Assembly: GCF_039555335.1 (NCBI RefSeq)
Contig: NC_092635.1
Location: 55,619,755 to 55,683,754 of the forward strand
Source of the DNA: Amphiura filiformis
Taxonomy: Eukaryota > Echinodermata > Ophiuroidea > Amphilepidida > Amphiuridae
Length of the DNA: 64,000 nucleotides
Direction of reading: 5' to 3'
Below the pieces are notes generated by a model. It was not told where the DNA came from and ran no database searches. It saw only the letters and a program-made list of their open reading frames with translations. Positions 1 through 10,720 of the stretch are shown piece by piece (the stretch's first letter is position 1; every line of letters begins with the position of its first letter). A program made the position numbers and the translations under genes.

Positions 1-1423
1 ATGCTGATATTCTTGGGAAGGAATGGTGGTATTAAACAAAACTCAATTTACATTGTAAACCAGTTGAAGAACGAAATCCATATTTTTAATGTAATTGTTT
101 AGGGAAAATAATGCTCAGAATAATATTTATGCATAAAACGTAATCGCGCCATATAAATTCGTGTAACAAAAACCGGTGGACCATCATCACCTATAGAACC
201 TATCCAATAACCGGAACGGTATAACAATTGAAATGGCAGGACAGATTGGTGGACAGATTGTTTTGCTAAATTGGATAGGGTCTATGCCCTAAGTTGAGAA
301 TGGACCGTCCCACTCGATTTGTAAAAAGGTCGCGAACCCTTTCGGTTGACCCAAGTAACTGCCTAAAATGAGGCAAAATTGAAAAGAAATGGGGCTTTAA
401 ATTGAACTTTGGAATTTGAAAAGAATAAATCACGTTAGGTCTAAGGCTGTGCTAACACTTTTCTTTGATGACTTTGGCCACAAGTCTTTATTTTTTCAAA
501 TACCTTAATAATTCAAGAATCTAAGCTAATTGAACAGACAGTAATAGTATGGCATTTTGAAAGAGGATATTCTGAATTGCAAGATAATGCTTTTCTTTAA
601 AGCCATATTGTAACATTTGATGAGGAGGATGCCCTCAATATTTTTTAAATTCTGTTTTTTTACACAATTGTAGTGTACTTTAGTAAACTAAGATACCCTG
701 CATAAATCAAGACTTTAGGTGCTGTAGTTTTGTCAAAATCCAAGATGTTGAATAAACCGTCTGACAAGATGGTTTATTATTATGATGGAAATATTAGTCG
801 AACACGTATTTGATGTATCTCGTAGCACAGTACGTACATGGTGTGCATGAGTCATCATACACATCAAAGGACTGTACCATAGAACAACCGATGCAATAAC
901 ACACATTGCAGGGTAGTAAATTCCAATATTTGCTTTACCTCAGCTGTTCAGCTCAAAATTAAAAGGGGACAATTAAAGCCAACATTTTATGGAAAAGAAA
1001 TACTAATCTATTTTTTTGTGGAAATGATATAATATGGCTTTAAGATAAATGAATCACAATCTTGCACTGATCTTAATAGAAAGTGTAATAGAGGTAAATT
1101 GTTGAGTAAAAAGTGGAAAGCTTTGGAATCTGCTGATTTGGTTTGAAATCTGCATAAACAAATCAGCTACCCGAAACATAATTGAAAAATAGCCCAAAGC
1201 AGCCCAATTGTGTGCACAAAGTGTAGTTTGTCAACCCTGATAGGGAAGTGTTACTAGAGACTTTCACTTCCTATGAACCATGATTATAATAAAGTATTGA
1301 CATTGAATTGGTTTGATTACTTGTGTATCATACTTTCGTTCCTCAAAAGGGGATTTTATTCCAGTATACAGAGGCCTCTGGCCCAAAAATACACTAGAGG
1401 CAAATGGTGGTCATAGACCACAA
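1..1423. other. gene-free stretch at left edge
   Basis: No open frame, splice-bounded exon or RNA gene stands out on either strand. The DNA is AT-rich. The only structure I see is the dispersed repeat at 826-1060, listed separately. Confidence 0.5.
826..1060 (+). repeat. dispersed repeat, copy 1
   Basis: About 230 bp matching 14598-14822 in the same orientation. Shared landmarks, in order, are acgtacatggygtgca, a run near gtaccatag, ttgttcagctcaaaatta-like text, attttatggaaaaga and a closing atatggcttta. The copies differ by many substitutions and small indels, so this is an old interspersed repeat family. No coding content is visible and I cannot assign a class. Confidence 0.6.
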
Positions 1424-1439
1424 ACCTAGCTGGGGCATG

Positions 1440-2010
1440 TTGGTGTTGTGGAGGTATCTGACCCCTGCAAAATGTTCCAAAAATGTTCCCCTGTCATGAG
1501 GCTTGTTGTCACCGAGTTTAGAGTCGGTACTCCTCACAGATGTCCAGAAAATGCAATTCTAAGATTTGACCCAGATGACCTTTGACTAGACCCCTGCAAG
1601 ATGTTCCATAATTCACCCCTGGTCATGAGTTGTCACCGAGTTTGAGCCCTGTACCTCTTACAGATGTCCAGATAACGCAATTCTAAGATTTGGCCCCAGA
1701 ATGATGTCTTTTGAGCTGACCGTGCAAAATGTTCCAATATGTTCCACAGGTCATGAGGTTGTCACCGAGATTGAGCCCGTACCCTTACAGATGTCCAGAT
1801 ATTGAAATTCGAAGATTTGACCCCAGCTGACCTTTGACCTGCCCCCTGCAAAATGTTCCAACATGTTCCCCTGGTCATGAGGTTGTCGCCGAGATTGAGC
1901 CCCGTACCCTTACAGATGTCCAGATATTGAAATTCGAAGATTTGACCCCAGCTGACCTTTGACCTGATCCATGCAAAATATTCCAAAATGTTACTATTCT
2001 CATCAAGTTT
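1440..2010. repeat. tandem repeat, about 5 copies of 125 bp
   Basis: Five diverged units recur near 1465, 1592, 1722, 1846 and 1970, anchored on ctgcaaaatgttcc, followed by a catgagg/gtcaccgag segment and tacagatgtccag. Several units contain tgacctttgacct (clearest near 1828 and 1952), the reverse complement of two AGGTCA half-sites one base apart. Open frames across this block on the minus strand are repeat artefacts. Confidence 0.85.
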
Positions 2011-2029
2011 ATTGTCACTGAGTTTGATA

Positions 2030-2093
2030 AAAAAAATTCGGGAAAAAAAAAAATTTGGAAAAAAAAAAAAATCGGAAAAAAAAAAAATTTAGG

Positions 2094-2125
<32 letters not shown>

Positions 2126-2345
2126 GGAAAAAAAAATTTCAAAAAAAAAATTTCAAAAAAAAAAAATTTATCGAAAAAAAAAAATTTCAAAAAAAAAAAA
2201 ATTTTCGGAAAAAAAAAAATTTTGGAAAAAAAAAAAAATTCGGAAAAAAAATAATTTCGGAAAAAAACAATTTCAAAAAAAAAATTTCGGAAAAAAAAGA
2301 ACAAAAAATTTCTATTTCCCTTCATTCTCTTCAAAAAAAATCCCA
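2030..2345. repeat. A-rich low-complexity block
   Basis: Long poly-A runs are broken every 10-20 bases by aaattt or tttcgg. Lysine-rich or phenylalanine-rich open frames here are composition artefacts. The strand bias (almost no T-runs) suggests expansion of an A-rich tail or a simple repeat. Confidence 0.85.
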
Positions 2346-2672
2346 ATTTCCCTTAATTCTCTTCAATTTCCCTTAACTTCCCTCAATTTCCCCTCATTTT
2401 CCCAAATTTCGGGACTAAACTCTTTTCCACTATGGCGCCGGTACTATAGGCCCTCCCCCTCACCAAGTATCATAGCCATGCGACAAACAATGTAGGCGTA
2501 ACAGCATTTTTTAGCGTTTGTTACTACACGGACGGACGGACGGACTAACAGACGGAGAGACATGGTGACTTATTACTAGAGCTGCTACCCTCAGCTAAAA
2601 ACAATGATTCAAAAAGGCCAAACCGTATCTTCACAAGTCAAATAATTCTTACATAGCATCAAGTCAGGGTTT

Positions 2673-2873
2673 CACAGTGGTTTGTTGCCAGCGGAAGAAC
2701 CGAACGATTACAATACCTAGCTGTGGGTGTAAACCCCCAGCTAGGTAAAAACATGTGCAATTTCACTTTGTTGCCAGCGGAAGAAAACGGGAAGATTACA
2801 GTGGTTTGTTGCCAGCGGAAGAACCCGAACGATTACAATACCTAGCTGGGGGGTGTAAACCCCCAGCTAGGTA
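2673..2873. repeat. direct repeat with embedded hairpin
   Basis: A unit of about 75 bp starting cagtggtttgttgccagcgg and ending in the hairpin cctagctg...cccccagctagg occurs at 2673-2748 and 2798-2873. A partial third copy of its first part lies near 2768. The hairpin stem matches the left end at 1424. Confidence 0.75.
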
Positions 2874-3962
2874 ATTATAATAAAAGAAATAATTTACTAC
2901 AACTCAATCAAATATTTATCTCTTTACTTGCATGCAAGTAACAGAAATTTCCCCAGCTTATTGTGGGGATTTGGGCTCCTTGCACAAAGTCCACACAAAC
3001 AGATGTCTCATGTGTTTCTTGTATACAAAAAAGCAGACAAACGAAGTATTTTTTTTCAGTGACACTTTCAGGATATGTCAAGTGTGTGCTAATGATGTTT
3101 CCTATTAAATTTGAATGGTAGTCGACATCTACATTTTTATTAACGATGTATTCAGAATTGTACTAATTTAGTTGGACGTTCACAAAGTCACCCAATATTA
3201 TACCTTATTAATCTGCATTGGCAACTCTGTATTCCGTGCGATCCAACCAGAGGTTGGTCCATATAGTCGTGCACATAGTCGTGCATAGCCGGTTTTGCCT
3301 ACCGTTGCCATTGGTTACGAATTTATACTTCTATGTCAGACTGGCTGAGGGCCAATCAAGTGGAAGTTGCCCAATAGTCATGATAGTATATCCCCCCATT
3401 GACTCGGTCGCTTTTAGAGTCGTAACGATGTGGTATAGACTTGCCAGTCTCGTGTACGCCGTTTGTACACAGAGACTGGCTTATGCCACTGTGTGTGTCA
3501 TTCCCAGTGGGCACAATTGGTTGCTACTATGTTGTGTCAACGTCAATATCTAACGTTGGACGACGGTTGCCTGGAGGATGGATATGAAAGTTTTTTTGAT
3601 GCCAAAATAGAACGTTGGTGCGACGTCCACATTCAGCGTTGTGCAGACGTTAGCCAACGTCGATCCAACATTGACCCAACCCTAATAAAGATGTAATTTG
3701 TGACGTTGGGCTAACATAATATCGTTGATGTTGGGCCAATGTTATTAATCCATCCATTGACCAACGTTAAACCAACCATTAATCCAACGTTAATCCAACC
3801 ATTGGCAAGTAACCCCAAAGAGACGAAAAATCATGAAAAAAGAAAGAAAAATATTATTTAGTAGCATATACTCTGCTTACACAGAGTCTTACACTTAATA
3901 CTGTCTATATTACAACGGAAGCAAATTTCCTAGCTTAATTTTATACATAACACTTACCTTGA

Positions 3963-4035
3963 TGTACCTTCCGGGATTCGAACCCATGACCTTTGGATTA
4001 TGAGACTGATGCCCTACTGACTGAGCTAACGGGGT
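3963..4035 (-). pseudogene. tRNA-Met(CAT)-like relic, probably a SINE head
   Basis: Read on the minus strand this has a tRNA A-box-like region (TAGCTCAGTCAG), anticodon loop CTCATAA with CAT anticodon, and a perfect B box GGTTCGAATCC at the expected spacing. The anticodon stem has two mismatches and the acceptor arms do not pair, so it should not fold as a working tRNA. A tRNA-derived SINE (body possibly running to about 3830) or a tRNA pseudogene fits best. Confidence 0.55.
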
Positions 4036-4290
4036 TTACATATTCGATGAAGTGTTTTAAGTTAATATAAGCAATATTTTGATGGCTAAACCTGCTAAAG
4101 TGAATAATTTAAAGGATATTGATCAAATTTACTGTAAATATTGATAACATTTACTAAATTTGTTGATTTTTTCTTTCTTTTTTAAAATAAAAAATCTTAC
4201 TGACGATTGAATTCCAAAGTTTTATTGTTATTATAAATATAATTATATATTTATTAGGTTTATATATTACATTATCACTAAGCATTATAT

Positions 4291-4386
4291 TCATCACCAT
4301 CATCATCATCATCATCATCATCATCACCATCATCATCAACATCATCATCATCATGAGTTGCAACATCATCATCATCCTCATCATTA
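4291..4386. repeat. (CAT)n microsatellite
   Basis: Imperfect tcatcatcat runs of about 95 bp. The methionine-rich frame on the minus strand is an artefact of the repeat. Confidence 0.9.
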
Positions 4387-4669
4387 TTAGGGCCTATTAT
4401 TATTATTAGTTTATCTAGTGGGCTTTTATAGTCTTTATTTAATGTTACACTTTAATACGCCTAGTAAATAGAACATTTTGGACCAACTTGACCATTCCGA
4501 TGACTTGGAAACAGTAGGCCTGTCAACTGTCATGCTGTTTACCAACGTTGGTCCGATATCGCGGACGGCATTCTGACCGTCATATTAAGGTTTGTGCGAC
4601 GTTCCCAATCTCGGCGTAAGAAACTGTCATTTTAAGACAATACTAGCCAAATGCAACATATTTATCGTC

Positions 4670-5330
4670 GGTCGTACCGATGTCGTCAATGAAGTGTTAC
4701 CGTGCTTCAGCGTTAGTATTGAGGTCATCGACAACCAGCGTATGGCAGGCGATGTCGTCAAAGAAGTGTTACCTCAACGCAGATCGTACAACAACCATTG
4801 CACGGCAGTCATTATGTGACCTTAATACAACGTCTTTATCGCAGTTGTACCGATGTCGTCAATAAAGTGTTGCTTCAACGTTAGTATTGAGGTCATACGA
4901 CAACCATCGTGCGGCAGAGCGTTGTTGCGGCGTCTTCAATCATTGGTGCACCGATGTCGTCAATGAAGTGTTACCTCAACGTTATATTGAAGTCGTCACG
5001 ACAACTGTCGAGGGTAGTCAATAGGTGGCGTTAATGCAACATCTTTATTGTCAGTTGTACTGATGTCGGCAATGAAGTGTTGCCTCAGCGTTATATTGAA
5101 GTCGTACGACAACTGTCGCAGGGTAGTCAACAGGTGACGTTAATGCAACATCTTTATTGTCAGTTGTACTGATGTCGGCAATGAAGTGTTGCCTCAACGT
5201 TGTATTGAAGTCGTACGACGATCGTCTTACGGCCGACATTACCACAACGTTTGTGCGACGTCGTCACTAATAGGTGTACTGACGTCCTAGATTATTACTT
5301 GCGTTAACGTTGGAATTTGGTTGCCCGACG
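4670..5330. repeat. about 100-bp repeats inside the CCCAGTGGGC element
   Basis: The motif gatgtcgtcaatgaagtgtt (with variants) recurs at about 4679, 4751, 4853, 4953, 5063 and 5172, so most units are 100-110 bp and one is short. Units also share attgaagtcgtacgacaact and gcaacatctttattgtcagt. Short open frames here are repeat by-products. Confidence 0.8.
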
Positions 5331-5386
5331 TCCGATCTTATTACAACGTCCATACAACGTAGTTTTTCCCGATTGTGCCCACTGGG

Positions 5387-6216
5387 TTGGGATCTCTGAG
5401 CAACATTTTTTTTGCAATTGAGTCAATTTATATAAAATTGGTACTCACATATCTGATTTATAAATCATAATTATCCTGTTTAATGTATCCAAGTACCTTA
5501 CACTTGGAATTTGTGATACTTCAAAGATAATTTTTGAGCCATCGACCTTACGAGATGAAACAATGCAAGCAGAGGGCTGACAGTAAATTTCGCTGATCCC
5601 TCCTGTTCTTTTCTATGTCGATTTAACACACGATTCCCGCTGTTGTTTTGGTTCCACTTTAGCACCCCCGGTACACGCATGGAGGTCGCCATTTGAGGTT
5701 TTAGCACCCACTTTAGAACCCGGCTACCTTGACTACGCGTTCAGATCGCGCACAGTACGCGTTCCCAACTGTCAATCATTAGGGTCAATCACCTCGAGCT
5801 TGACAACAATATCTGAATAGACTATCGCCAAGTCTTACGTGTATGCGAGAAATTTAGGTTAATTTTCGTGATTGAAACAGTATTTTTCTTGTATAAATCT
5901 TGGCCCGGATAGCGGGATTGTTGGTTGATTTAATGCATTTGATAAATTAAGTTCATGGATGCGCTAAAAATATAATTAAAAGTATTCAAAAACCTGTTCA
6001 ACATTTGAAAAAAATGCACTGTAGCAGGCTTGAAAAGTCTAACGGTGGATGCAGCAAGCCGCGATTTTTCATGACTTGAACGCAGAGCACGGACGCGATA
6101 TAGCCGGTAGAAATCGCGGTAGTGTTCCAGGCCTACGCGATGGCAGGGTAATGGCGGCTTCCATACTTTAATTACTTTTAAAACGAGCTGTCGCCGGGCT
6201 GATGCAAGTCACAAGA
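5387..6216. other. no gene seen
   Basis: Mixed unique-looking DNA with scattered CpG-containing patches after 5700. No exon with clear splice sites was found. A 69-residue minus-strand frame at 5498-5707 has no recognisable motif. Confidence 0.4.
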
Positions 6217-6226
6217 TCTCGCGAGA
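6217..6226. promoter_or_regulatory. TCTCGCGAGA promoter-type motif
   Basis: A perfect copy of the palindrome TCTCGCGAGA, known in animals as a strong CpG-promoter element. It lies about 115 bp upstream of an ATG with good context (6340) in a locally CpG-rich stretch. Use as a promoter here is inferred. Confidence 0.4.
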
Positions 6227-6339
6227 TGACCCACCTCTTTTACAGCCGGTTTCTGTCTTCAAGTCATGTTCGCGATACAGCCACGTTGCACTCTGGGGTC
6301 GAGACTAATCAGTTACGTCGTTAACAACGAGTAAACAAA

Positions 6340-6441
6340 ATGGCTGGGAAAACGGAGGAAATTGTGTCCTTAAAAGTGTTTCAGCGTGACGATCAGAATC
6401 CTCAAAAAACTATTTTTGTTGGGCCGCGCTTGATATGCTAA
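6340..6441 (+). CDS. short ORF or first-exon candidate, 33 residues
   Basis: ATG in a strong context (aacaaaATGG) opens a 33-codon frame beginning MAGKTEEIVSLKVFQRDD and ending in TAA. It sits about 115 bp downstream of the TCTCGCGAGA motif, which suggests a transcription start nearby. The frame is too short to judge. It could be a first coding exon whose donor is not obvious (a weak GT occurs near 6418), a dead gene copy, or chance. I do not recognise the sequence. The next plus-strand feature is the zinc-finger exon 900 bp away; no link between them is shown. Confidence 0.3.
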   Translation: MAGKTEEIVSLKVFQRDDQNPQKTIFVGPRLIC

Positions 6442-6853
6442 TGATATACAGGTACATTGTAGGATATAAATTGGATGGTAAATAAGCCAAATATTGCAAG
6501 AAATCTACTCGCTAGAATCCTAGCGACCCCGTAAAAAAAATGACCGTCCATGCGAATGTAATATTGAAATCGTAAAATCCCTACTAGTAATAGACCTACT
6601 TGTCACTAATCGTGGCGCGTGATCAAGTCGTGATAAAAAGGTCAAAGTGGCTGATCAATGTGTGGGCAAATGTTCAAGTGGCTTTTTGACCAATCGGCTT
6701 TCTAGCAGTAAAATATGGGGACCAATCAGGTTGTATCAATGTGATACCAATAAACTATGATGTATGACTCATCTTGTTAGGCCTACTACAAATAAAATTC
6801 GGTTTCCGGTAACCCGCCCGCCCTCTTTTTTGGTGCCGCAAAAAAAAATAATT

Positions 6854-6990
6854 TATGCCACTTTTGGAAAAAATAAAATTTTTCAAGAGTCGTCCGTGTC
6901 GAAATTCTGACATGAAATAATGTATGCCACTTTTGGAAAAAATAAAAATTTTCAAGAGTCGTCCGTGTCGAAATTCTGATATGAAGTTGT
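6854..6990. repeat. two-copy 69-bp tandem duplication
   Basis: Two nearly identical 69-bp units begin tatgccacttttggaaaaaa at 6854 and 6923 and share tcaagagtcgtccgtgtcga. They differ at only a few positions, so the duplication is fairly recent. Confidence 0.85.
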
Positions 6991-7244
6991 TGGAAATCAC
7001 ATTATTTTATTTTCCCCCGACTTTCTGCCATTCAATGATTAAAGAAATACAGTTGAATTGATAGATAATATTTATCGCGATATAGGCCTGAGACTAATAC
7101 CTAAAGAGATAGGAGCTGATAGGAAGCAATGCATCGATCTATTCTTTCCCTGTGTGCAAGGTCTGTTGCGGCATTGTTATGTAAATAGCGCTATCCACTT
7201 GACCTAGTACCAGCTCATTTCCGCTTGATAGCCCGAGCGACGAA

Positions 7245-7256
7245 GTGCGCATGCGT
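7245..7256. promoter_or_regulatory. NRF1-like motif upstream of zinc-finger exon
   Basis: tGCGCATGCGTa is one base off the palindromic NRF1 consensus GCGCATGCGC and lies about 95 bp upstream of the ATG at 7347. NRF1 sites are common close to transcription starts of TATA-less animal genes. Function is inferred. Confidence 0.35.
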
Positions 7257-7346
7257 AGATCAATCAACTGAGACCTTTAAATGACCCCGGGTCATTTCAC
7301 TCATTGACAATCTAACGTAAACAACTCGCGCTACTCACTGATAAAC

Positions 7347-7641
7347 ATGGAGAAAGCTTTCATAAATTGGGACGATTTAGATCTTGATGATGTTCTCGGA
7401 GAAAATAATTGGAGTGATAATGATGAGAACGATGTTTTAGGGTCAGAAAATGAGTGGGTTACCAGCGACAGTGATGAGGAAACTTCGGCGCAACAAGATG
7501 GGAAAGAAAATAAAAAACCAACAACATCTCAAACCACAACACGGAAGACATACCAATGTCCACTTTGCGACAAGCAATATTCATCAACATCGGGGTTTCG
7601 CGGACATGTTCTTAAAAAACATGAAAGACCAGACTTAAAAG
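7347..7641 (+). CDS. first coding exon, acidic C2H2 zinc-finger protein (partial)
   Basis: The ATG context is aaacATGG. The exon encodes 98 residues plus one base and ends at a good donor (aaaag|gttcgt). Residues 1-50 are strongly acidic (repeated DD, SDND, DSDEE), followed by a Lys/Thr-rich linker. A single classical C2H2 finger follows: C71-x2-C74-x12-H87-x4-H92, with the usual aromatic residue before the first Cys and a hydrophobic core. If read through, the frame stops at 7706, but that extension looks intronic. Later exons are not evident downstream because the next kilobases are transposon-rich. One finger with an acidic leader suggests a nuclear or nucleic-acid-binding protein, but the family is not identified. 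A domesticated transposon protein is an alternative. Confidence 0.55.
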
Positions 7642-7706
7642 GTTCGTTTTTTACTTTTATTTCTTTCTACGGCCGAAAAAAGTTTGTGCACGTTGTCCGA
7701 GACTAG

Positions 7707-8100
7707 GATCTCCCCGTTCACCACGCAGCTACATAAGAAACCACTCGCCGGCGGTTCAAAATTCGGCACCCTGTTTTTCGTTTTTGACACTTATTTTTAA
7801 TATTATGGTTCCAGTTTTAAGTAATTGAATCGGTATGGCTCTCAAATAAAAGTGTATGGATTTACAAAAGCGTGTTTCATCTGGTGTTTCGTCCAAGTAT
7901 TGTAAATTGCCACAGCACAGGTAAGCTTATTGAAAATATTATTATGTTTTTCTAATTTTTTTTTTGTAACTTTTTTTTTAGGTATACTAGTCTCAGATAT
8001 AGGCCTAGGCCTATGCACAACTATTTTATTTATGAAAACAGCGTGCAGCAGGACTCGTAATATTAAGTAGGCTTTCAACTATTGAAAAACTATTGAACTA
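7707..8100. other. no exon seen downstream of zinc-finger exon
   Basis: This AT-rich stretch would be intron 1 of the zinc-finger gene if that exon is real. No second exon is visible before the MITE at 8101. Confidence 0.35.
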
Positions 8101-8789
8101 CCCAGCAAACACAAAAACGTTTTAAAAACGTTTTAAATAACTTATATTTTGGCTTTTGGTTTAGCTAAAACGTTTTAATAACATTAAAATGTCGGGTTAT
8201 ATAAAGGTCATGATAACGTTTTAAAACGTTTTGTATGAAAACACAATACAACAATATTTTTCAATGTTTTCAAAAAATGTTATTGTAAACTATTTTTACA
8301 AACATTTTTGCCAAATATTGTGTCAATACTTAAATAACATTATGTTAAAATGTTTGAACCCAGCAAACACAGAAATGTTCTTAAAATGTTTTTTCAAAAC
8401 CTTTTAATAACATTTAAATGTCGGGTTATATAAAGGTCATGAAAACGTTTTTAAAACGTTATTGAAAATATTTTGGGCAAACATTTTTTCGCAAATATTT
8501 TTTCAACCCCAAAATAACATTCTGTTTAGAATGTTTTGTATCAAGTTTTCAAGAATGTTTTTGGAATGTTATTAAAACGTTTTTATACCCTTTATATAAC
8601 CCGACATTTAAACGTTTTCTGTAAAACATTTTTGTTTGCTGAGCAGTAGATTATCAAAAATGTTTTTAAGGTTATGAAAATGTTTTATACTCTTAATATA
8701 CCCTTTATATAACCCGACATTTAAACGTTTTCTGACAACCTTTTATAACCTTTTGCGAATGATGTCGAAAACGTTTTGTGTTTGCTGGG
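8101..8789. mobile_element. MITE with CCCAGCAAACACAAAA inverted ends and TA target duplication
   Basis: The left end CCCAGCAAACACAAAAACG and right end CGTTTTGTGTTTGCTGGG (ending 8789) are inverted copies of about 22 bp, flanked by TA on both sides (8099-8100 and 8790-8791). The interior consists of aacgtttt runs and a segment with ggttatataaagg that also occurs inverted (cctttatataacc). A second internal start, cccagcaaacacagaa near 8361, points to a nested or internally duplicated copy. There is no transposase. The TA duplication fits a Tc1/mariner-type non-autonomous element. Confidence 0.75.
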
Positions 8790-8790
8790 T

Positions 8791-9439
8791 ATTTTGTCTG
8801 TGTCCGCAAAAGTTTGATAAAACGGTAAAAGTAGGCCTAACACTATAAGACAAAGGCCTAACGCTCATTAAATCGGTGTTGTTGTCGAACTAATTCCCAT
8901 AAAGCTCGTATTAAAAAGAGCAAGTAATAAAAAAGTTAAAATGCTAAAAATGATGTAGGCCGAAAAATTGTGTAATCTTGTCCTAGACACTCAACGATAA
9001 ACCCCTATCAAGTATGAATAAAAGACTGTTCATTTCAATTTATAAACGTTGAGGAAGTTGTGCATTTTGTCAGCACCGATATAATAAAAATTAAAATAAC
9101 TAACCTGGCAGATTTCAGGATTAACCAACATTTATTTTCTCATGCCGCTCGCCCAGGCCTGCATATTATCCCGTCAAGAAACTCAACCCTAGGCCTACCT
9201 TTTTCAACATGTAAATATAATTCCATAGCGATAAATAGTGAACGTTGCATTGAAGATGAGGATACTTGGATGATACAGATAATAGCACATGTTAAATGGG
9301 GGGTATGGGGATGTCCCAGTTTGTTTTACAAGGGCAATTATTATTTGACCCAAACTTTTTGGTGGGTGGGTTCATCATGACCCGAGACAGAACAAGTTTG
9401 TATTGGTTAATGGGTCAAGGTCATCCAGGGGTCATCTGA
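8791..9439. other. no gene seen
   Basis: A 106-residue plus-strand frame at 9060-9380 shows no domain, no splice support and low-complexity surroundings, so I do not call it. Confidence 0.4.
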
Positions 9440-10720
9440 GGTCAAATTAGTCAAAACTATCATATGGGCATGAAACTTGATAGGGTAGATTCAATATTTA
9501 GAGCCAAATTTGTGGAGGGTAATTTCGGGGTCACCAAAGGTCAAATTAGTAAAAACTGTCACATCACATTGGCATGATACTTGGTGGGTACAGTCAATAT
9601 TTAGAGCCAAAATTTTGGAAGGTCATTTTGGGGTCACCAGAGGTCATCTGAGGTCAAATTATTAAAAACTGACATATGGGCATGACAATTGGTTAGTACA
9701 GTCAACATTTAGAGCCAAATTTTTTGAAGGTCATTTGGGGTCACCAGAGGTCATCTGAGGTCAAATTAGTTAAAACTGTCATATGGGCATGAAACTTGGT
9801 TAATACAGTCAACATTTAGAGCCAAATTTTTTGAAGGTCATTTCTGGGGTCAACAGAGGTCATCTGAGGTCAAATTAGGTTAAACTGTCATATGGGCATG
9901 AAACTTGGTTAATACAGTCAACATTTAGAGCCACATTTTTTGAAGGTCATTTCGGGGTCAACAGAGGTCAATTAGGTTAAACTGTCATATGGGCATGAAA
10001 CTTGGTTAATACAGTCAACATTTAGAGCCAAATTTGTTGAAGGTAATTTTGAGGTCACCAGAGGTCAAATTAGTTAAAACTGTCATATGGACATGAAACT
10101 TGGTTAGGACAGTCAACATTTAGAGCCAATTCTTTTAAGGTCATTTCGGGTCACCAGAGGTCATTTGAGGTCAAATTAGATAAAACTGTTATATGGGCAT
10201 GAAACTTGGTTAATACAGTGAACATTTAAGAGCCAAATTTTTTAAGGTCATTTCGGGGTCACCATATGTCATCCGAGGTCAAATTAGTTAAAACTGTCAT
10301 ATGGACGTGAAACTTGGTAAGTACAGTTTACATTTGATCCAAATTTTTTGAAGATCATTTGGGGTCACCAGAGGTCATCTGAGGTCAAATTCGTTAAAAC
10401 TGTCATATGGGCATGAAACTTGGTTAATACAGTCTACATTTAGAGCCAAATTTTTGAAGGTCATTTGGGGTCACCAGAGATCATCTGAGGTCAAATTAGT
10501 TAAAACTGTCATATGGGCATGAAACATGGTTAGTACAGTCAACATTTAGAGCCAAATTTTTGAAGGTCATTTTGGGGTCACCAGAGGTCATATTAGTAAA
10601 ACTGTCATATGGGCATGAAACTTGGTGGATACAGTCACCATTTAGAGCCATATTTTGGTAAGGTCATTTGGGGGTCACCAGGGGTCATCTGAGGTCAAAT
10701 TAGTAAAATGTTGTATTGGC
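9440..10720. repeat. tandem array, about 13 copies of 97-109 bp
   Basis: The phrase atatgggcatgaaacttggt recurs about every 105 bp (near 9460, 9565, 9673, 9780, 9888, 9987, 10085, 10192, 10299, 10408, 10510, 10607 and 10710, the outer ones degenerate). Each unit also contains catttagagccaaatttt and a GGTCA-rich segment such as gaggtcatctgaggtcaaat. Copies differ by a few substitutions and short deletions. This is a minisatellite with no coding potential. Confidence 0.95.

Larger units (their letters stand above)
1424..2872. mobile_element. possible element bounded by ACCTAGCTGGGG inverted ends
   Basis: The left end reads ACCTAGCTGGGG (1424) and the right end CCCCAGCTAGGT (2861-2872), an exact 12-bp inverted pair. 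Between them lie the 125-bp tandem array, an A-rich block, a short (GGAC)n run near 2529 and a direct repeat carrying the same stem sequence. The inverted ends may mark a non-autonomous DNA element, but the same hairpin occurs twice at the right end and no target duplication is clear. A chance arrangement of a hairpin repeat remains possible. Confidence 0.35.
3503..5386. mobile_element. 1.9-kb element with CCCAGTGGGCACAAT inverted ends
   Basis: The left terminus CCCAGTGGGCACAAT (3503) is matched by ATTGTGCCCACTGGG ending at 5386, a perfect 15-bp terminal inverted repeat. The interior has no transposase frame. It holds many acgttgg/ccaacgt motifs, a (CAT)n microsatellite, a tRNA-like relic and a set of about 100-bp repeats. 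This looks like a non-autonomous DNA transposon that later received other insertions. Flanks show at most a TT on each side as target duplication, so the superfamily is not assigned. Confidence 0.6.

Noticed and set aside
2055..2495. 146-residue Lys-rich open frame and its Phe-rich mirror
   Set aside because: Produced entirely by the A-rich low-complexity block; no complex sequence or domain.
3963..4035. Functional tRNA-Met gene
   Set aside because: Acceptor stem does not pair and the anticodon stem has two mismatches.
4154..4384. Methionine-rich minus-strand frame
   Set aside because: Translation of the (CAT)n microsatellite.
9060..9380. 106-residue plus-strand frame
   Set aside because: No domain, no splice signals, and the surrounding DNA is repetitive; length is within chance for this composition.
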